From an uncultured Clostridia bacterium (lineage in GTDB: Bacteria; Bacillota; Clostridia; Peptostreptococcales; Acidaminobacteraceae), in assembly GCA_937880545.1 (NCBI GenBank), contig CALFKA010000202.1, positions 1-10,531 of the forward strand: a stretch of DNA of 10,531 nucleotides, read 5' to 3'. The position numbers and the translations under genes are program-made. The notes beneath the pieces were generated by a model. That model did not search any database. It was not told where the DNA came from and saw only the letters and a list, made by a program, of their open reading frames with translations. Shown one piece after another: positions 1-8,600 of the stretch. The stretch's first letter is position 1, and every line of letters starts with the position of its first letter.

Positions 1-10
1 CTCACCTCCT
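1..10 (-). promoter_or_regulatory. Ribosome binding site of a divergent gene (start outside window; probably rpmB)
   Basis: Read on the minus strand, these bases are AGGAGGTGAG, a near-perfect Shine-Dalgarno sequence. The start codon it serves must lie just left of base 1. In many Firmicutes the gene divergent from asp23/yloU is rpmB (ribosomal protein L28). That identity rests on synteny only, because no codon of the gene is in the window. Confidence 0.7.
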
Positions 11-36
11 TTAGAATCTGTAAAGAGAACATTGGT

Positions 37-65
37 ATCATAACAAAAAAGAGAAGACAAGACAA
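37..65 (-). promoter_or_regulatory. Candidate leftward promoter for the divergent gene
   Basis: On the minus strand there is TTGTCT (65 to 60) as a -35 element, a 17-base spacer, and TATGAT (42 to 37) as a -10 element. These match the housekeeping consensus at 4 of 6 and 5 of 6 positions. Transcription would start near base 30 and give a short leader containing the Shine-Dalgarno sequence at 10 to 1. This was predicted by eye, and an AT-rich leader can give such matches by chance. Confidence 0.5.
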
Positions 66-75
66 GGATTTTCCT

Positions 76-103
76 TTCAGAAACTTCTATTTAGTGATAG
101 AAT
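76..103 (+). promoter_or_regulatory. Candidate rightward promoter for the asp23-fakA operon (extended -10)
   Basis: A TAGAAT -10 hexamer lies at 98-103. It is preceded by TGA at 95-97, which forms an extended -10 (TGnTAGAAT). A weak -35 match, TTCAGA (76-81), sits 16 bases upstream. Transcription would begin near 110, only a few bases before the AGGAGGA ribosome binding site (114-120), so the leader would be very short. Together with the leftward promoter this makes bases 1-123 a compact divergent control region. Confidence 0.5.
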
Positions 104-123
104 AAGGCAAGTCAGGAGGAAAA

Positions 124-477
124 ATGAGTATAATCAAGAATTCCAGGTACGGAACGCATGAAATCTCCCTCGAAGTCATCGAGGAAATTGCCTATAAAGC
201 CGCCTCGGAGTGCTACGGAGTCGTGGCGCTTAGCCCCAAGGGATCGGTTTCTATGCGAAGTTTGCTCAAAATGGATCCATCCAACCGTGGCATTAAGATT
301 GAAATCAAAGATAACAAGGCCATCATCACACTCTTCCTCGTCCTTCGCTACGGGGTGAAAGTAAGTGTCGTTGCCCGCAATGTCATGGACAATGTGAAAT
401 ACAAGATAGAAAGCCTTCTCGATATCCCCGTGGAAGCGGTCAATGTGAATATCGAGGGGGTCAGCACAGGAGAATAA
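124..477 (+). CDS. Asp23/Gls24 family envelope stress protein (YloU type)
   Basis: This 117-residue protein matches the short YloU branch of the Asp23/Gls24 (DUF322) family. Diagnostic stretches are EISLEVIEEIAYKAASECYGVV near the N-terminus, the alternating beta segment with LRYGVKVSVVARNV in the middle, and the closing VEAVNVNIEGV. Family members are linked to cell-envelope homeostasis, but their biochemical role is not settled. There is no signal peptide or membrane segment, so the protein is probably cytosolic. The ATG is well supported: AGGAGGA lies at 114-120, three bases upstream. It is the first gene of the run and is followed after two bases by fakA, a pairing (yloU-yloV) conserved across Firmicutes. 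Family assignment is firm; function beyond it is unknown. Confidence 0.93.
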   Translation: MSIIKNSRYGTHEISLEVIEEIAYKAASECYGVVALSPKGSVSMRSLLKMDPSNRGIKIEIKDNKAIITLFLVLRYGVKVSVVARNVMDNVKYKIESLLDIPVEAVNVNIEGVSTGE

Positions 478-479
478 CA

Positions 480-2090
480 TTGAGTACTTTTCAGATTGAT
501 GCACAGAAGATGGCGGATATCCTCCATCAAAGCTATGCAAACTTATATAAAAACAAAGAGAAACTGAACGGCCTCAATGTGTTTCCTGTTCCCGACGGAG
601 ATACCGGGACGAATATGTCCCTGACACTAAAAGCCGCTTACGATACCGTCAATGGCCATGACTACGAGAGAGTAGATGAACTCCTTCGCAGTTTTGCACG
701 CGGTTCTCTGATGGGTGCACGGGGCAACAGTGGCGTCATTCTCTCCCAGATCTTCGGCGGATTGGCCAAAGGGACAGAAGGAAAATTCGTTCTGACAGCC
801 CAAGATTTCCACAAGGGGCTACAGAGAGCGGTAGACACCTCCTATAAGGCTGTCATGCAGCCTGTAGAAGGGACGATCCTCACCGTCATTCGCGAGAGCG
901 TCGCATCCTTTGGCGACAACGATCTTTCGGAGATGAAAATAGAAGAGTTTCTTGACAAATTGATAGAAGCAGCGCATATTTCCCTCGAAAACACGCCCGA
1001 ATTACTCCCTGTCCTCAAGACTTCCGGAGTAGTGGATGCAGGCGGCGCGGGTCTTGTCTCTATATTTGAAGGAATGCGCGATGGCCTTAATGGCATCGTC
1101 ACACCTGTCGAAGAACAGGTGGAAAAACATGAAGAAGCCATGCACTTCCAGCAGAGTACAGATATTGAGTTTGGCTACTGTACAGAAGTAATTGTTCGTG
1201 CTTTTAAGAGCGATAATACCCCGCTGAAAGAAACACTCTTTGAACAGGGTGACTCCATGGTCTTTGTTCAAGACGATGACATTCTAAAGATTCACCTGCA
1301 TACGAATCATCCGGGTCTTGTTCTGGAAGAATCTCTCACCTATGGAGAAATCATCCATGTGAAGATCGACAATATGCGGATGCAACATGAAACGATTATG
1401 GGAGTAGATGTCCACGATCACCGCCATGCAGAGCCTCCTTCAAAGTACTGCGTCATCGCTGTATGCGCGGGAGATGGCCTCGAGGAAATCTTTACGGATC
1501 TCGGAACAAACCGCATCATACAGGGCGGTCAGACGATGAATCCCTCAACTGAAGACATTCTCGAATGCATTGAAGCAACGCGAGCAGAACATTTCTACGT
1601 GCTCCCCAACAACTCCAATATTCTTCTTGCCGCTCAGCAGGCGCAGTCGATGACCGACAAAGATGTCCATGTCATCCCGACAAAGTCGATTCCGCAGGGC
1701 ATCGCTGCTTTGACTCTCTTTGATCCGGAGAAGGAAGTGGAGGAGAACACCGAACTCATGATCAGCGGCATGGATGTCTCTACCTTGCAGGTCACGTATT
1801 CGGTGAGAAACACGAAACTTCAAGGATTTGCAATCAAAGAAAAAGATGCCATCGCCATCTTGGATGGGCAGATTGTCGGAGTGGACAGAACGCCGGAGCG
1901 CGTACTCAAAAAAGTACTGAGTGAACAGCAGGAACGATTTGAGATTATTACGATATACACCGGAGAAGGCCGTGACGTACAAAAGACCCGAAAGCTTGCC
2001 GATGACTTGATGAAGAAGTATTCCAGATTGGAAATTGATGTCTTTGAAGGTGGGCAGCCGGTTTACTATTATATCGTATCCTTGGAATAG
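480..2090 (+). CDS. fakA: Fatty acid kinase catalytic subunit FakA (DAK2 domain, YloV)
   Basis: This 536-residue protein is close to the family's usual length of about 550. FakA phosphorylates fatty acids presented by FakB proteins, giving acyl-phosphate for phospholipid synthesis. The N-terminal DAK2/DhaL-like kinase domain (about 1-200) has the PDGDTGTN motif at 38-45, whose Asp39 and Asp41 should bind Mg-ATP. It also has GARGNSGVILSQ at 79-90 and SGVVDAGGAGL near 180. The middle domain has Cys234 and the pair His272/His274 (HLH), which fit the zinc-binding Cys/His pattern described for Staphylococcus aureus FakA. The C-terminal part (about 330-536) is DegV-like and ends in YYYIVSLE, as expected. 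Translation starts at TTG 480: AGGAG at 468-472 is correctly spaced and no better start exists. No fakB is seen here; FakB genes usually lie elsewhere. A terminator hairpin begins in the stop codon. Confidence 0.93.
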   Translation: MSTFQIDAQKMADILHQSYANLYKNKEKLNGLNVFPVPDGDTGTNMSLTLKAAYDTVNGHDYERVDELLRSFARGSLMGARGNSGVILSQIFGGLAKGTEGKFVLTAQDFHKGLQRAVDTSYKAVMQPVEGTILTVIRESVASFGDNDLSEMKIEEFLDKLIEAAHISLENTPELLPVLKTSGVVDAGGAGLVSIFEGMRDGLNGIVTPVEEQVEKHEEAMHFQQSTDIEFGYCTEVIVRAFKSDNTPLKETLFEQGDSMVFVQDDDILKIHLHTNHPGLVLEESLTYGEIIHVKIDNMRMQHETIMGVDVHDHRHAEPPSKYCVIAVCAGDGLEEIFTDLGTNRIIQGGQTMNPSTEDILECIEATRAEHFYVLPNNSNILLAAQQAQSMTDKDVHVIPTKSIPQGIAALTLFDPEKEVEENTELMISGMDVSTLQVTYSVRNTKLQGFAIKEKDAIAILDGQIVGVDRTPERVLKKVLSEQQERFEIITIYTGEGRDVQKTRKLADDLMKKYSRLEIDVFEGGQPVYYYIVSLE

Positions 2091-2112
2091 AGGCTCATGA
2101 GAGCCTCTTTTT
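2089..2112 (+). terminator. Intrinsic terminator after fakA
   Basis: A perfect 8-bp stem, AGAGGCTC (2089-2096) with GAGCCTCT (2101-2108), has an ATGA loop and runs into T2108-2112. The 5' arm starts inside the fakA stop codon (TAG 2088-2090). The T-run ends one base before the GGAGGA ribosome binding site of recG. The T-tract is short, so termination is likely partial and recG may still be transcribed by read-through. Confidence 0.75.
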
Positions 2113-2122
2113 GGAGGAATAT

Positions 2123-4054
2123 ATGACCCTGACCGATATCAAGGGGATCGGAGAAAAGAAAGCGACCTATCTAAGAGAGCTGGGAATCGAGACCATTGAA
2201 GACCTGCTCTTCTTTTTTCCGCGCGCCTATGAAAACCGCTCCGATGCGTTAATCTTTGAAGATGGTCACACGGGTACCTTCATAGGTACTGTTGTCGGCA
2301 AAGAGATGAGTCGAGGTTTTGGGCGCAAGAGTCTATTGAGAGTCCAGATGACGGTAGAAGGAAAGTTTGTCACGCTCCTCTTCTTTCAGAGCCCCTACCT
2401 GGAAAAAGCGTTTCGCTTTCAGGAGGACTATCTCGTCTATGGGACGTTGCAGCGACGGGGTCTGTTTTTCCAGATGATTCACCCCGCTTTTGCACCGGTC
2501 GATCAAGCAGATGAGTTTCGGCGCATCCTACCCATTTACCGCTATAAGAAGGGTCTTAGTTCCCGTGACTGGCGTCTGTTTCAAAAAGAAGCGCTCGCCG
2601 ACGTCCCGGAGGATTTCTTTAGTCAGGAAGATCTAGATGCCTGGGGGCTGCTTTCTCTCGAAGAGACTCTCTCAGAGATGCACTTCCCATCAAGTCGAGA
2701 GATGTATGCGCGGGCAAAATACCGTTTGATCTTTGAAGAGTTTTTTCGTTTCCTATTGCAGGGGCGAATAAAAGTAAAAACAAAAGTGGAAAAGATTGCG
2801 ATTCCACGTGGCAGCATCGAAGGATTCTTCGCTTCTCTTCCGTTTCGCCCGACGGATTCACAGAGAGAGGCGATAGAGGAAATCCGAGTGGATCTTGGAA
2901 GAGGCACCCTGATGCGCAGACTCCTTCAGGGAGATGTCGGCTCGGGAAAAAGCATTGTTGCCTTTTACCCCATGCTTCAGCTCGCCCGCAGAGGCCTTCA
3001 GAGTGCCTATCTTGCCCCTACAGAGATCTTAGCGCGGCAACAGTATGAAAGCTTTACTTCATTGTTTCCCGATGTCTCTGTACGCTTTCTAAGCGCTTCA
3101 ACGAAAGACAAGAGCAGTGTCTATGACGATATCAAGTCGGCAAAGGCACAAGTCGTCATCGGTACGCATGCTCTTTTAAGTGAAGGCGTTGCATTCTCTG
3201 ATCTTCGCCTAGTGGTAACGGATGAACAGCATCGCTTTGGGGTTGCTCAAAGAGAGCAACTTCATCAAAAGGGAAAAGAGGTGCACCTTCTTCAAATGAG
3301 TGCAACACCCATTCCAAGAACCCTTAGCCTTCTTCTCTTTGGAGATATGGACCGAAGTGTTTTAATAGAAAAACCACCCGGAAGATATCCGATCGTTACA
3401 AAGCTCATCACACCCACGAGTCTTCCAAGGATTTATGAGGAGATTATCAAGGGATTTGATTTTGGGGAGAAAGCCTATATCGTCTTTCCCGCTATCGAAG
3501 AAAATGAAAATGCCTCCATGGCTTCTCTTGAAAGCGAAGAGGATAAACTAAAAAAAGTCTTTGGTGACAAGGTTGCTTTCCTGCACGGACGGATGCACGC
3601 CAAAGACAAAGATCGTATCTTAGATGAGTTTCGAAGCGGAGAGAAAATGGTGCTGGCCGCTACTACGCTCATTGAGGTGGGCATGGATGTACCTGATGCG
3701 ACGAGACTTCTTCTCAGAAGCGCTCAACAGTTCGGACTCAGTCAGATTCATCAGATTCGGGGACGTATCGGGCGCAACAACAAACCGGCTACTTGCTATC
3801 TCAGCGCAGAGAGTTCTCACATTCCGGAGCGTCTTGAGATCCTTACAAGAGAAGAAGACGGCTTTGCTATCGCGGAAGAGGATCTGAGACTTCGAGGACC
3901 CGGTGAAATCCGCGGTCTAAGGCAACACGGCGATCTGGACTTTCTCATGGCCGACATCATCCGTCATGAGGCAATCCTTCGAAGAGTTCATGGTCTTCTC
4001 GATGAACAAACTAGTTTGCGCTATGCAAAAAAGTTAGAATCAAAAATGTATTAG
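2123..4054 (+). CDS. recG: ATP-dependent DNA helicase RecG
   Basis: RecG is a superfamily 2 helicase that remodels stalled replication forks and branch-migrates Holliday junctions. The protein has 643 residues, a little shorter than the usual 670-690. In order it shows an N-terminal helix-hairpin-helix-like stretch (GIGEKKATYLRELGI), an OB-fold wedge domain (about 50-150), Walker A GDVGSGKS at 270-277, the RecG-type Walker B DEQHRFG from 367, motif III SATPIPRTL, GMDVPDATRLLL, and motif VI QIHQIRGRIGR. The C-terminal DLRLRGPGEIRGLRQ signature follows. All catalytic motifs are intact. An in-frame TTG at 2111 would extend it by four residues, but it overlaps the terminator T-run and the ribosome binding site (GGAGGA 2113-2118). 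ATG 2123 is therefore preferred. The gene is followed closely by rsmD. Confidence 0.96.
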   Translation: MTLTDIKGIGEKKATYLRELGIETIEDLLFFFPRAYENRSDALIFEDGHTGTFIGTVVGKEMSRGFGRKSLLRVQMTVEGKFVTLLFFQSPYLEKAFRFQEDYLVYGTLQRRGLFFQMIHPAFAPVDQADEFRRILPIYRYKKGLSSRDWRLFQKEALADVPEDFFSQEDLDAWGLLSLEETLSEMHFPSSREMYARAKYRLIFEEFFRFLLQGRIKVKTKVEKIAIPRGSIEGFFASLPFRPTDSQREAIEEIRVDLGRGTLMRRLLQGDVGSGKSIVAFYPMLQLARRGLQSAYLAPTEILARQQYESFTSLFPDVSVRFLSASTKDKSSVYDDIKSAKAQVVIGTHALLSEGVAFSDLRLVVTDEQHRFGVAQREQLHQKGKEVHLLQMSATPIPRTLSLLLFGDMDRSVLIEKPPGRYPIVTKLITPTSLPRIYEEIIKGFDFGEKAYIVFPAIEENENASMASLESEEDKLKKVFGDKVAFLHGRMHAKDKDRILDEFRSGEKMVLAATTLIEVGMDVPDATRLLLRSAQQFGLSQIHQIRGRIGRNNKPATCYLSAESSHIPERLEILTREEDGFAIAEEDLRLRGPGEIRGLRQHGDLDFLMADIIRHEAILRRVHGLLDEQTSLRYAKKLESKMY

Positions 4055-4064
4055 GAGTAAATGT

Positions 4065-4628
4065 ATGCGTGTGATTGCCGGCAAAGCGAAAGGGGTTCGT
4101 CTCCGATCGCTGGAAGGGAGAAAGACCCGTCCGACACTTGACCGGGTAAAAGAAAGCCTTTTTTCCATCCTCTATCCCTGGCTGGATGGAGGGGTGGCTA
4201 TAGATTTCTTCAGCGGTTCAGGAAACCTGTGCATTGAAGCTCTCAGCCGTGGAGTCGATAAAGCATACCTTATCGAGCGCTCGCCTGAGGCGGTGAGGAT
4301 CATCCGAGAGAACTTAAGACTTTCAAGACTTAGTGATCAGGCAGAAATTCTTCCTGTCGATTTTCGTGAAGGAGCCCGCCTCCTATCAGAGAGAAAGATC
4401 AAAGGAGACATTCTGTTTGTCGATCCACCGCATGCAGGAGATATGGTGGCACAGACACTACAGTTGATAGAAGATTTACACTTACTTGAAAAGGGTGGTA
4501 TAATTGTTGCAGAACACCATTCGGAGCGCTCCATGCCTGAAAAAGTAGGACAGTTGGAGAAGCAGAGAATGAGGACTTTCGGCAATACCACACTGACATT
4601 TTATCAGAGGAGTCAACAGGACGAATGA
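4065..4628 (+). CDS. rsmD: 16S rRNA (guanine-N2)-methyltransferase RsmD
   Basis: RsmD methylates a guanine of 16S rRNA (G966 in Escherichia coli numbering) during assembly of the small subunit, using S-adenosylmethionine. The 187-residue length is normal. The N-terminus MRVIAGKAKGVRL and TRPTLDRVKESLF (21-33) are family signatures. DFFSGSGNLCIEALSRG (47-63) is the SAM-binding motif I. DPPH (120-123) is the catalytic motif IV; most relatives have DPPY or DPPF, but His is tolerated in this class. ATG 4065 is preceded by AGGAG (4053-4057) and lies 10 bases after recG. The stop codon overlaps the coaD start as ATGA (4625-4628), which implies translational coupling. The rsmD-coaD pair is common in bacteria. 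Confidence 0.95.
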   Translation: MRVIAGKAKGVRLRSLEGRKTRPTLDRVKESLFSILYPWLDGGVAIDFFSGSGNLCIEALSRGVDKAYLIERSPEAVRIIRENLRLSRLSDQAEILPVDFREGARLLSERKIKGDILFVDPPHAGDMVAQTLQLIEDLHLLEKGGIIVAEHHSERSMPEKVGQLEKQRMRTFGNTTLTFYQRSQQDE

Positions 4629-5098
4629 ACGGCATCTATCCGGGTAGCTTTGATCCGCCTACAAAAGGCCACATGGACATAATCGAGCGCAGCGCCGCGC
4701 TGTGCGATCATCTCTACATCGCAGTTTTGATCAATATCTCGAAAAAATCCCTGTTCACCATACCCGAGAGAGTTGAATTGCTCAAAAAGTGTACTGCTGA
4801 CATCGAAAATGTGGAGATTATCACATTTGACGGACTCCTCGTAGACCTCTTTAAAGAGTATGCTATTGATGCCATCATCAAAGGCCTGCGGGCTGTATCG
4901 GACTATGAATACGAAATTCAGATGGCACAGATCAATAGACAGTTTGAAAAGAGAGCGGAGACACTCTTTATGATGACAAATCCCCGCTACTCTTATCTCA
5001 GCAGCAGTATTGTCAAAGAATTCCACCGGTACGGCGCAGACATTTCTCCATATGTTCCCTTGCCTGTACTGCAAGCGATGAAAGAAAAGAAGGAGTGA
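4625..5098 (+). CDS. coaD: Pantetheine-phosphate adenylyltransferase CoaD
   Basis: CoaD transfers AMP from ATP to 4'-phosphopantetheine to make dephospho-CoA, the penultimate step of coenzyme A synthesis. It normally works as a hexamer in the cytosol. The 157 residues match the usual length of about 160. PGSFDPPTKGH (6-16) carries the nucleotidyltransferase TxGH signature, with His16 as the expected catalytic residue. IKGLRAVSDYEYEIQMA (85 onward) corresponds to the substrate-binding region; Lys86 replaces the Arg seen in many homologues. LSSSIVKE (125-132) is the ATP-binding ISSSxVKE motif. The gene overlaps rsmD by four bases. It is followed after two bases by the coiled-coil gene, so all three should be co-transcribed. 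Confidence 0.96.
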   Translation: MNGIYPGSFDPPTKGHMDIIERSAALCDHLYIAVLINISKKSLFTIPERVELLKKCTADIENVEIITFDGLLVDLFKEYAIDAIIKGLRAVSDYEYEIQMAQINRQFEKRAETLFMMTNPRYSYLSSSIVKEFHRYGADISPYVPLPVLQAMKEKKE

Positions 5099-5100
5099 AC

Positions 5101-5586
5101 ATGAAAGTATTGGAACTGCTCGACGATTTTCAACGTAAAGTAGAAGTGACCACCAATTTTCCGATGACCAAGAAAGTGCTGCTTGAAAGAGATGAGATCG
5201 AATCACTTATCTCAAATGTTCAGGCCTTTCTTCCCGACGAAATGAAACACGCCAAATGGATCAAAGAAGAGCGTGAAAAAATTCTATCTGAAGCGAATAC
5301 CGAAGCGGAGGAAATCGTCCAGGAAGCAAAGAAGAAAGAACGCTTGATTATCGCTGAAGCACAAGCTCAGTTTGAAACGATGGTCAATGAAAGTGAGATT
5401 ATGCGTGAAGCGGAAGAGCGCGCCGCTGAACTTCTGAATCAAGCGCGCCAAGAGGCAGCCGGCATACGCATGAGTTCCTATCAGTACTCCGAAGACATGC
5501 TGCTTGATCTGCAGGAAGTTTTGGATAAGAAAACTAGAGAAGTTAATGAAGATCTCCGCTCTCTCCAGGAGTTTCTGCAAAGCTAA
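5101..5586 (+). CDS. Firmicutes coiled-coil protein of unknown function (often labelled 'ATPase')
   Basis: This 161-residue protein has a conserved N-terminal stretch (about 1-50: MKVLELLDDFQRKVE, then an LLERDEIESLI helix). It is followed by AKWIKEEREKILSEANTEAEEIVQEA and a long Glu/Lys/Ala-rich coiled coil to about residue 130, ending in a second helical segment. Clostridia commonly carry such a gene right after coaD. Databases often call it 'ATPase', probably from weak similarity to ATP synthase stalk subunits. No Walker or other nucleotide-binding motif is visible, so that name is not supported. It could be a DivIVA-like scaffold, but the role is unknown. A GTG at 5095 would add two residues. 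ATG 5101 is preferred because AAGGAG (5090-5095) lies five bases upstream of it. Confidence 0.85.
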   Translation: MKVLELLDDFQRKVEVTTNFPMTKKVLLERDEIESLISNVQAFLPDEMKHAKWIKEEREKILSEANTEAEEIVQEAKKKERLIIAEAQAQFETMVNESEIMREAEERAAELLNQARQEAAGIRMSSYQYSEDMLLDLQEVLDKKTREVNEDLRSLQEFLQS

Positions 5587-5597
5587 TGGGTAAGAAG

Positions 5598-5623
5598 GGC
5601 TATGGGAACATAGCCTTTTTTTT
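5598..5623 (+). terminator. Intrinsic terminator closing the housekeeping run
   Basis: A 7-bp stem, GGCTATG (5598-5604) with CATAGCC (5609-5615), has a GGAA loop and is followed by eight T residues (5616-5623). The stem can be lengthened by A/G-T pairing into the T-run. This is a textbook rho-independent terminator, 11 bases after the coiled-coil gene stops. The next gene's ribosome binding site begins six bases later, leaving no room for a promoter between them. Confidence 0.88.
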
Positions 5624-5637
5624 GTATCGAGGTAATT

Positions 5638-8600
5638 ATGAAATCTACAAAGAGACCGCCACTTCAGACAACCCCCCTATGGAAAAATGACCATATAGTG
5701 CCACTTGATGAGCCACTGATCCAAGAACCAGATGAGCTCCTTTTGGCGCTCAACAATCTCCGAATAGAAGTGTTAGATTCTTTTGATGACATGATGCTTC
5801 TGAGTGAGATAGAGGAGACGATCCACTCGCAACCGGCCATGGTAGTGACAGCGTTCCTCGATGCTACCATCCAAGGGTCTGTACTCTGGACGCAGGAAAA
5901 GGTTCACCTTCTTTCTTGGGCGATCTACGACTCACTTTCCACAGCTTCTGTCGGAAAACGGCGCCTACTGGCCGAGGCACTCGGCAAGCTTTTGGCGCTC
6001 CATAAGAGAGATTTCACCGGGGCAGTGAGACAATACCTCTCACCTGAAAATCTCCTATATAATGCCGAAGCATTGGAAGAAAGTTTTGGCTCTTTCGTCA
6101 ATGCTTTTGTCAAACACTCTGCAGAAAAACCAATGGACGAGGAAGAATTGGCAGGGTTGTTGTATTTTCTTCAGGAATGTGGAGAAAAAGTATGGATTGA
6201 TTTCTGCTTAAATCTAAAACAAGAATACTGGAGTCCGAAACTGCGCGAGCAAGTGCTTTATCACGCCAGAGAAATCGACACTATTGCTTCAATCATGCTG
6301 ATGGAGCATCTGACAGAGCCGGGAAGCCTTGATGCAGACTATCTTAGTTACTTAGACACCCCGGAGGATTATCTGCGCAATTTCGCAAAGAAAAAAGTTT
6401 TAGAGAAGATTGGAATAGAGATGGAGTGGGGAGATGTCTTTTCACGCATTCCCAAGAACTCCACCCTATATCTCAACAATCTTCTCGATAGTACGCCGCC
6501 TGCAGCCAAGATACATACGATTGAGATGCTTATGCAAAAGAATGCGGAAGATGAGAAAAAGAGCTACGACCTGATCGTGCATCTCATCAACATTTTGCGA
6601 AATGATATCCAACCATTGGTGCTTGACGAAGCTGCTTTTTCCTTGGTGCAACTCAGTGCTATGATTACTGATCAACAGCGCAGAGAGCTAATAGATGAGC
6701 TTCTGCGAAATATCTCGAAAGAAAATTATCCTCCCGTGCAAATGCTCGGCGTTCTCGCTCATTACCTACAACAGGAAAGCGGTGAAGAATTTATTCAATG
6801 GTCCTCACAGTTTTCCAAAGGAATTAAAAGTGCTCAACAGAGTCATTCTATCAGCCTGCTCCGCGTGATTTTCGAACTCCTTCGCATGGAACAGGAAGAT
6901 CCTCAGCGAGAGGAAACACTTATCAATCTGCTGCTAAATGGTATGGGACATTTTAAAGACAGTACGGCAGCGATGGGACTCTGGTTTCTTCTCGGCCTTC
7001 TTGACGATGAAGAGGTAACCCTTGAGAAAAAAGGTCGTCTCCTTGGGCTACTGCTTTTAAAGATTCACAGTATCCTTCAAAGTGCACAACATCGAAGTTT
7101 GCTCTATACTGTCATGCGCCGTTACTTCTTGGTTACGCTCTTTGCGTTCTTTGAAAAAAATCCTCCGGGAGAGTTTTTCTCTCTTAAGAGCCATCCCGAT
7201 ATCGCTTTCTTTCCTGGTACCTTTGATCCCTTTAGTGCCGGTCACAAGGCGATAGCGATGGAAGTCGCCGTGATGGGCTATGAAGTCTATCTCGCCATCG
7301 ACGAATTTTCTTGGAGTAAAGCGACCACGGCGCATTTGATTCGAAGAGAGATTGCGAGTTTATCTATCGCTGATGAATTTCATCTGCATTTGTTTCCTAG
7401 TGACTACTCTATTAACATCGCGAATCAAAAAGACTTGCATGAACTTCGTCGAGTCTTTAAAGACAGAGAGATCACTATGCTCATGGGCGGAGATGTCATC
7501 TTGAAGGCATCAGCTTATGAAAAGCCACGCACACGAGACAGCATCCACACTTTTCCCCACATTCTTTTTACACGCACGGATTCTCAAGATGTCCAAAAGA
7601 GAGCAGACGAATTACGTCTTGATGTTAAGCTCCTGGACCTCGGCTTCTTCTCTGCAATTTCCTCAACGAGGATCCGTGAAGGCATTGGACTTCAAAAGGA
7701 TATTTCGGGTCTCGTCGATCCTATGGCTAAGGAATATATCTACGAACATGACTTGTACGCGGTAGAAGAGAGAGTTAAGCATTCCTTGCGTGTACAGCCA
7801 AGAAATACAAAAATACATGATATCGTTTCAGAGAATGAGCTAAAGCCATTCCAAGATCTTTTCAAAGGGAATCTTCACTTGAGTGAAACATCCAGCGCAC
7901 CTAGAGTTCTGGAGCTGAAAATGGCTTCCGGTGAACATGGCTTTATAGCTTTTCATTGGATACGCTTGAAGGAGTTGCACCGAGAAATCACCGAACCTTT
8001 TTTTTACCATCACGTCAGTGAAAATGCCATCGGACGGCTTCTCTGTATTGACGCTATCTATACCGAAGGAGACAGTGTCTTTCTACGCCGCTTGCTACAA
8101 GAGCTTTTCCGATTCGTTCTTCCCAAGGACTATACGTACTGCATTTATCAAGAAGAGAATGCCGGGGAGTACGAAGAAATCTTATCTTCTATGGGTTTCC
8201 TATATCTTGATAGCGGCAATAAGCGCCTGTATTACGTGGATATGAGCCATCCCTGCACGCTGACGCTTGATGTGGAGGAGTTGATTCTTGAGCCATATGC
8301 TAGTACTCCTTCTGTGCGACTGGCGCTAAATGAAGCGCGCGCTTCTCTCAGAAGCGCCATTACCTCCGTCTTTCCAGGGCAGCTCCTTTTATCCATCGAT
8401 CAGGTAGATATGTATGATACGCTAATTCCCCTTATCACAACTGAAAACCAAGTCCCCTCGGTACCGTTGAGGCCAAGGAAATTGGGGGAAGCGTTGTGTG
8501 TTCCTTTTGGAGAGATCTTCAAGAAACGCACACTCCCAAACACTGTCACAAAATCGATGCATACTGAAAAAATCTTTGCGCCTGATCTCAATACGTTTCG

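Noticed and set aside
112..540. A 142-codon minus-strand frame across asp23
   Set aside because: Asp23 motifs and a strong ribosome binding site support the + strand gene; the minus frame has no recognisable content.
2111..2122. TTG start extending RecG by four residues
   Set aside because: The TTG lies inside the terminator T-run and overlaps the ribosome binding site that correctly serves ATG 2123.
3242..3260. A 7-bp inverted repeat inside recG (GTTGCTC / GAGCAAC)
   Set aside because: It encodes part of a conserved helicase segment, has no T-run, and a stem of this size is expected by chance in 10 kb.
4422..4433. DPPH instead of DPPY/F in RsmD as a sign of inactivity
   Set aside because: The fourth position of this motif varies among aromatic residues and His in this methyltransferase class, and all other RsmD motifs are intact.
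5095..5100. GTG start for the coiled-coil gene
   Set aside because: It overlaps the last base of AAGGAG, so it could not use that site; ATG 5101 is properly spaced.
4613..5206. A 197-codon open frame on the minus strand opposite coaD
   Set aside because: It lies entirely over coaD and its flanks, lacks family motifs, and coaD on the + strand is unmistakable. It is a shadow frame.
7998..8005. Run of eight T residues in the giant gene, a possible slippage or frameshift site
   Set aside because: The frame stays open with sensible protein on both sides, and no alternative frame continues convincingly. A G7 run at 8890-8896 was dismissed for the same reason.
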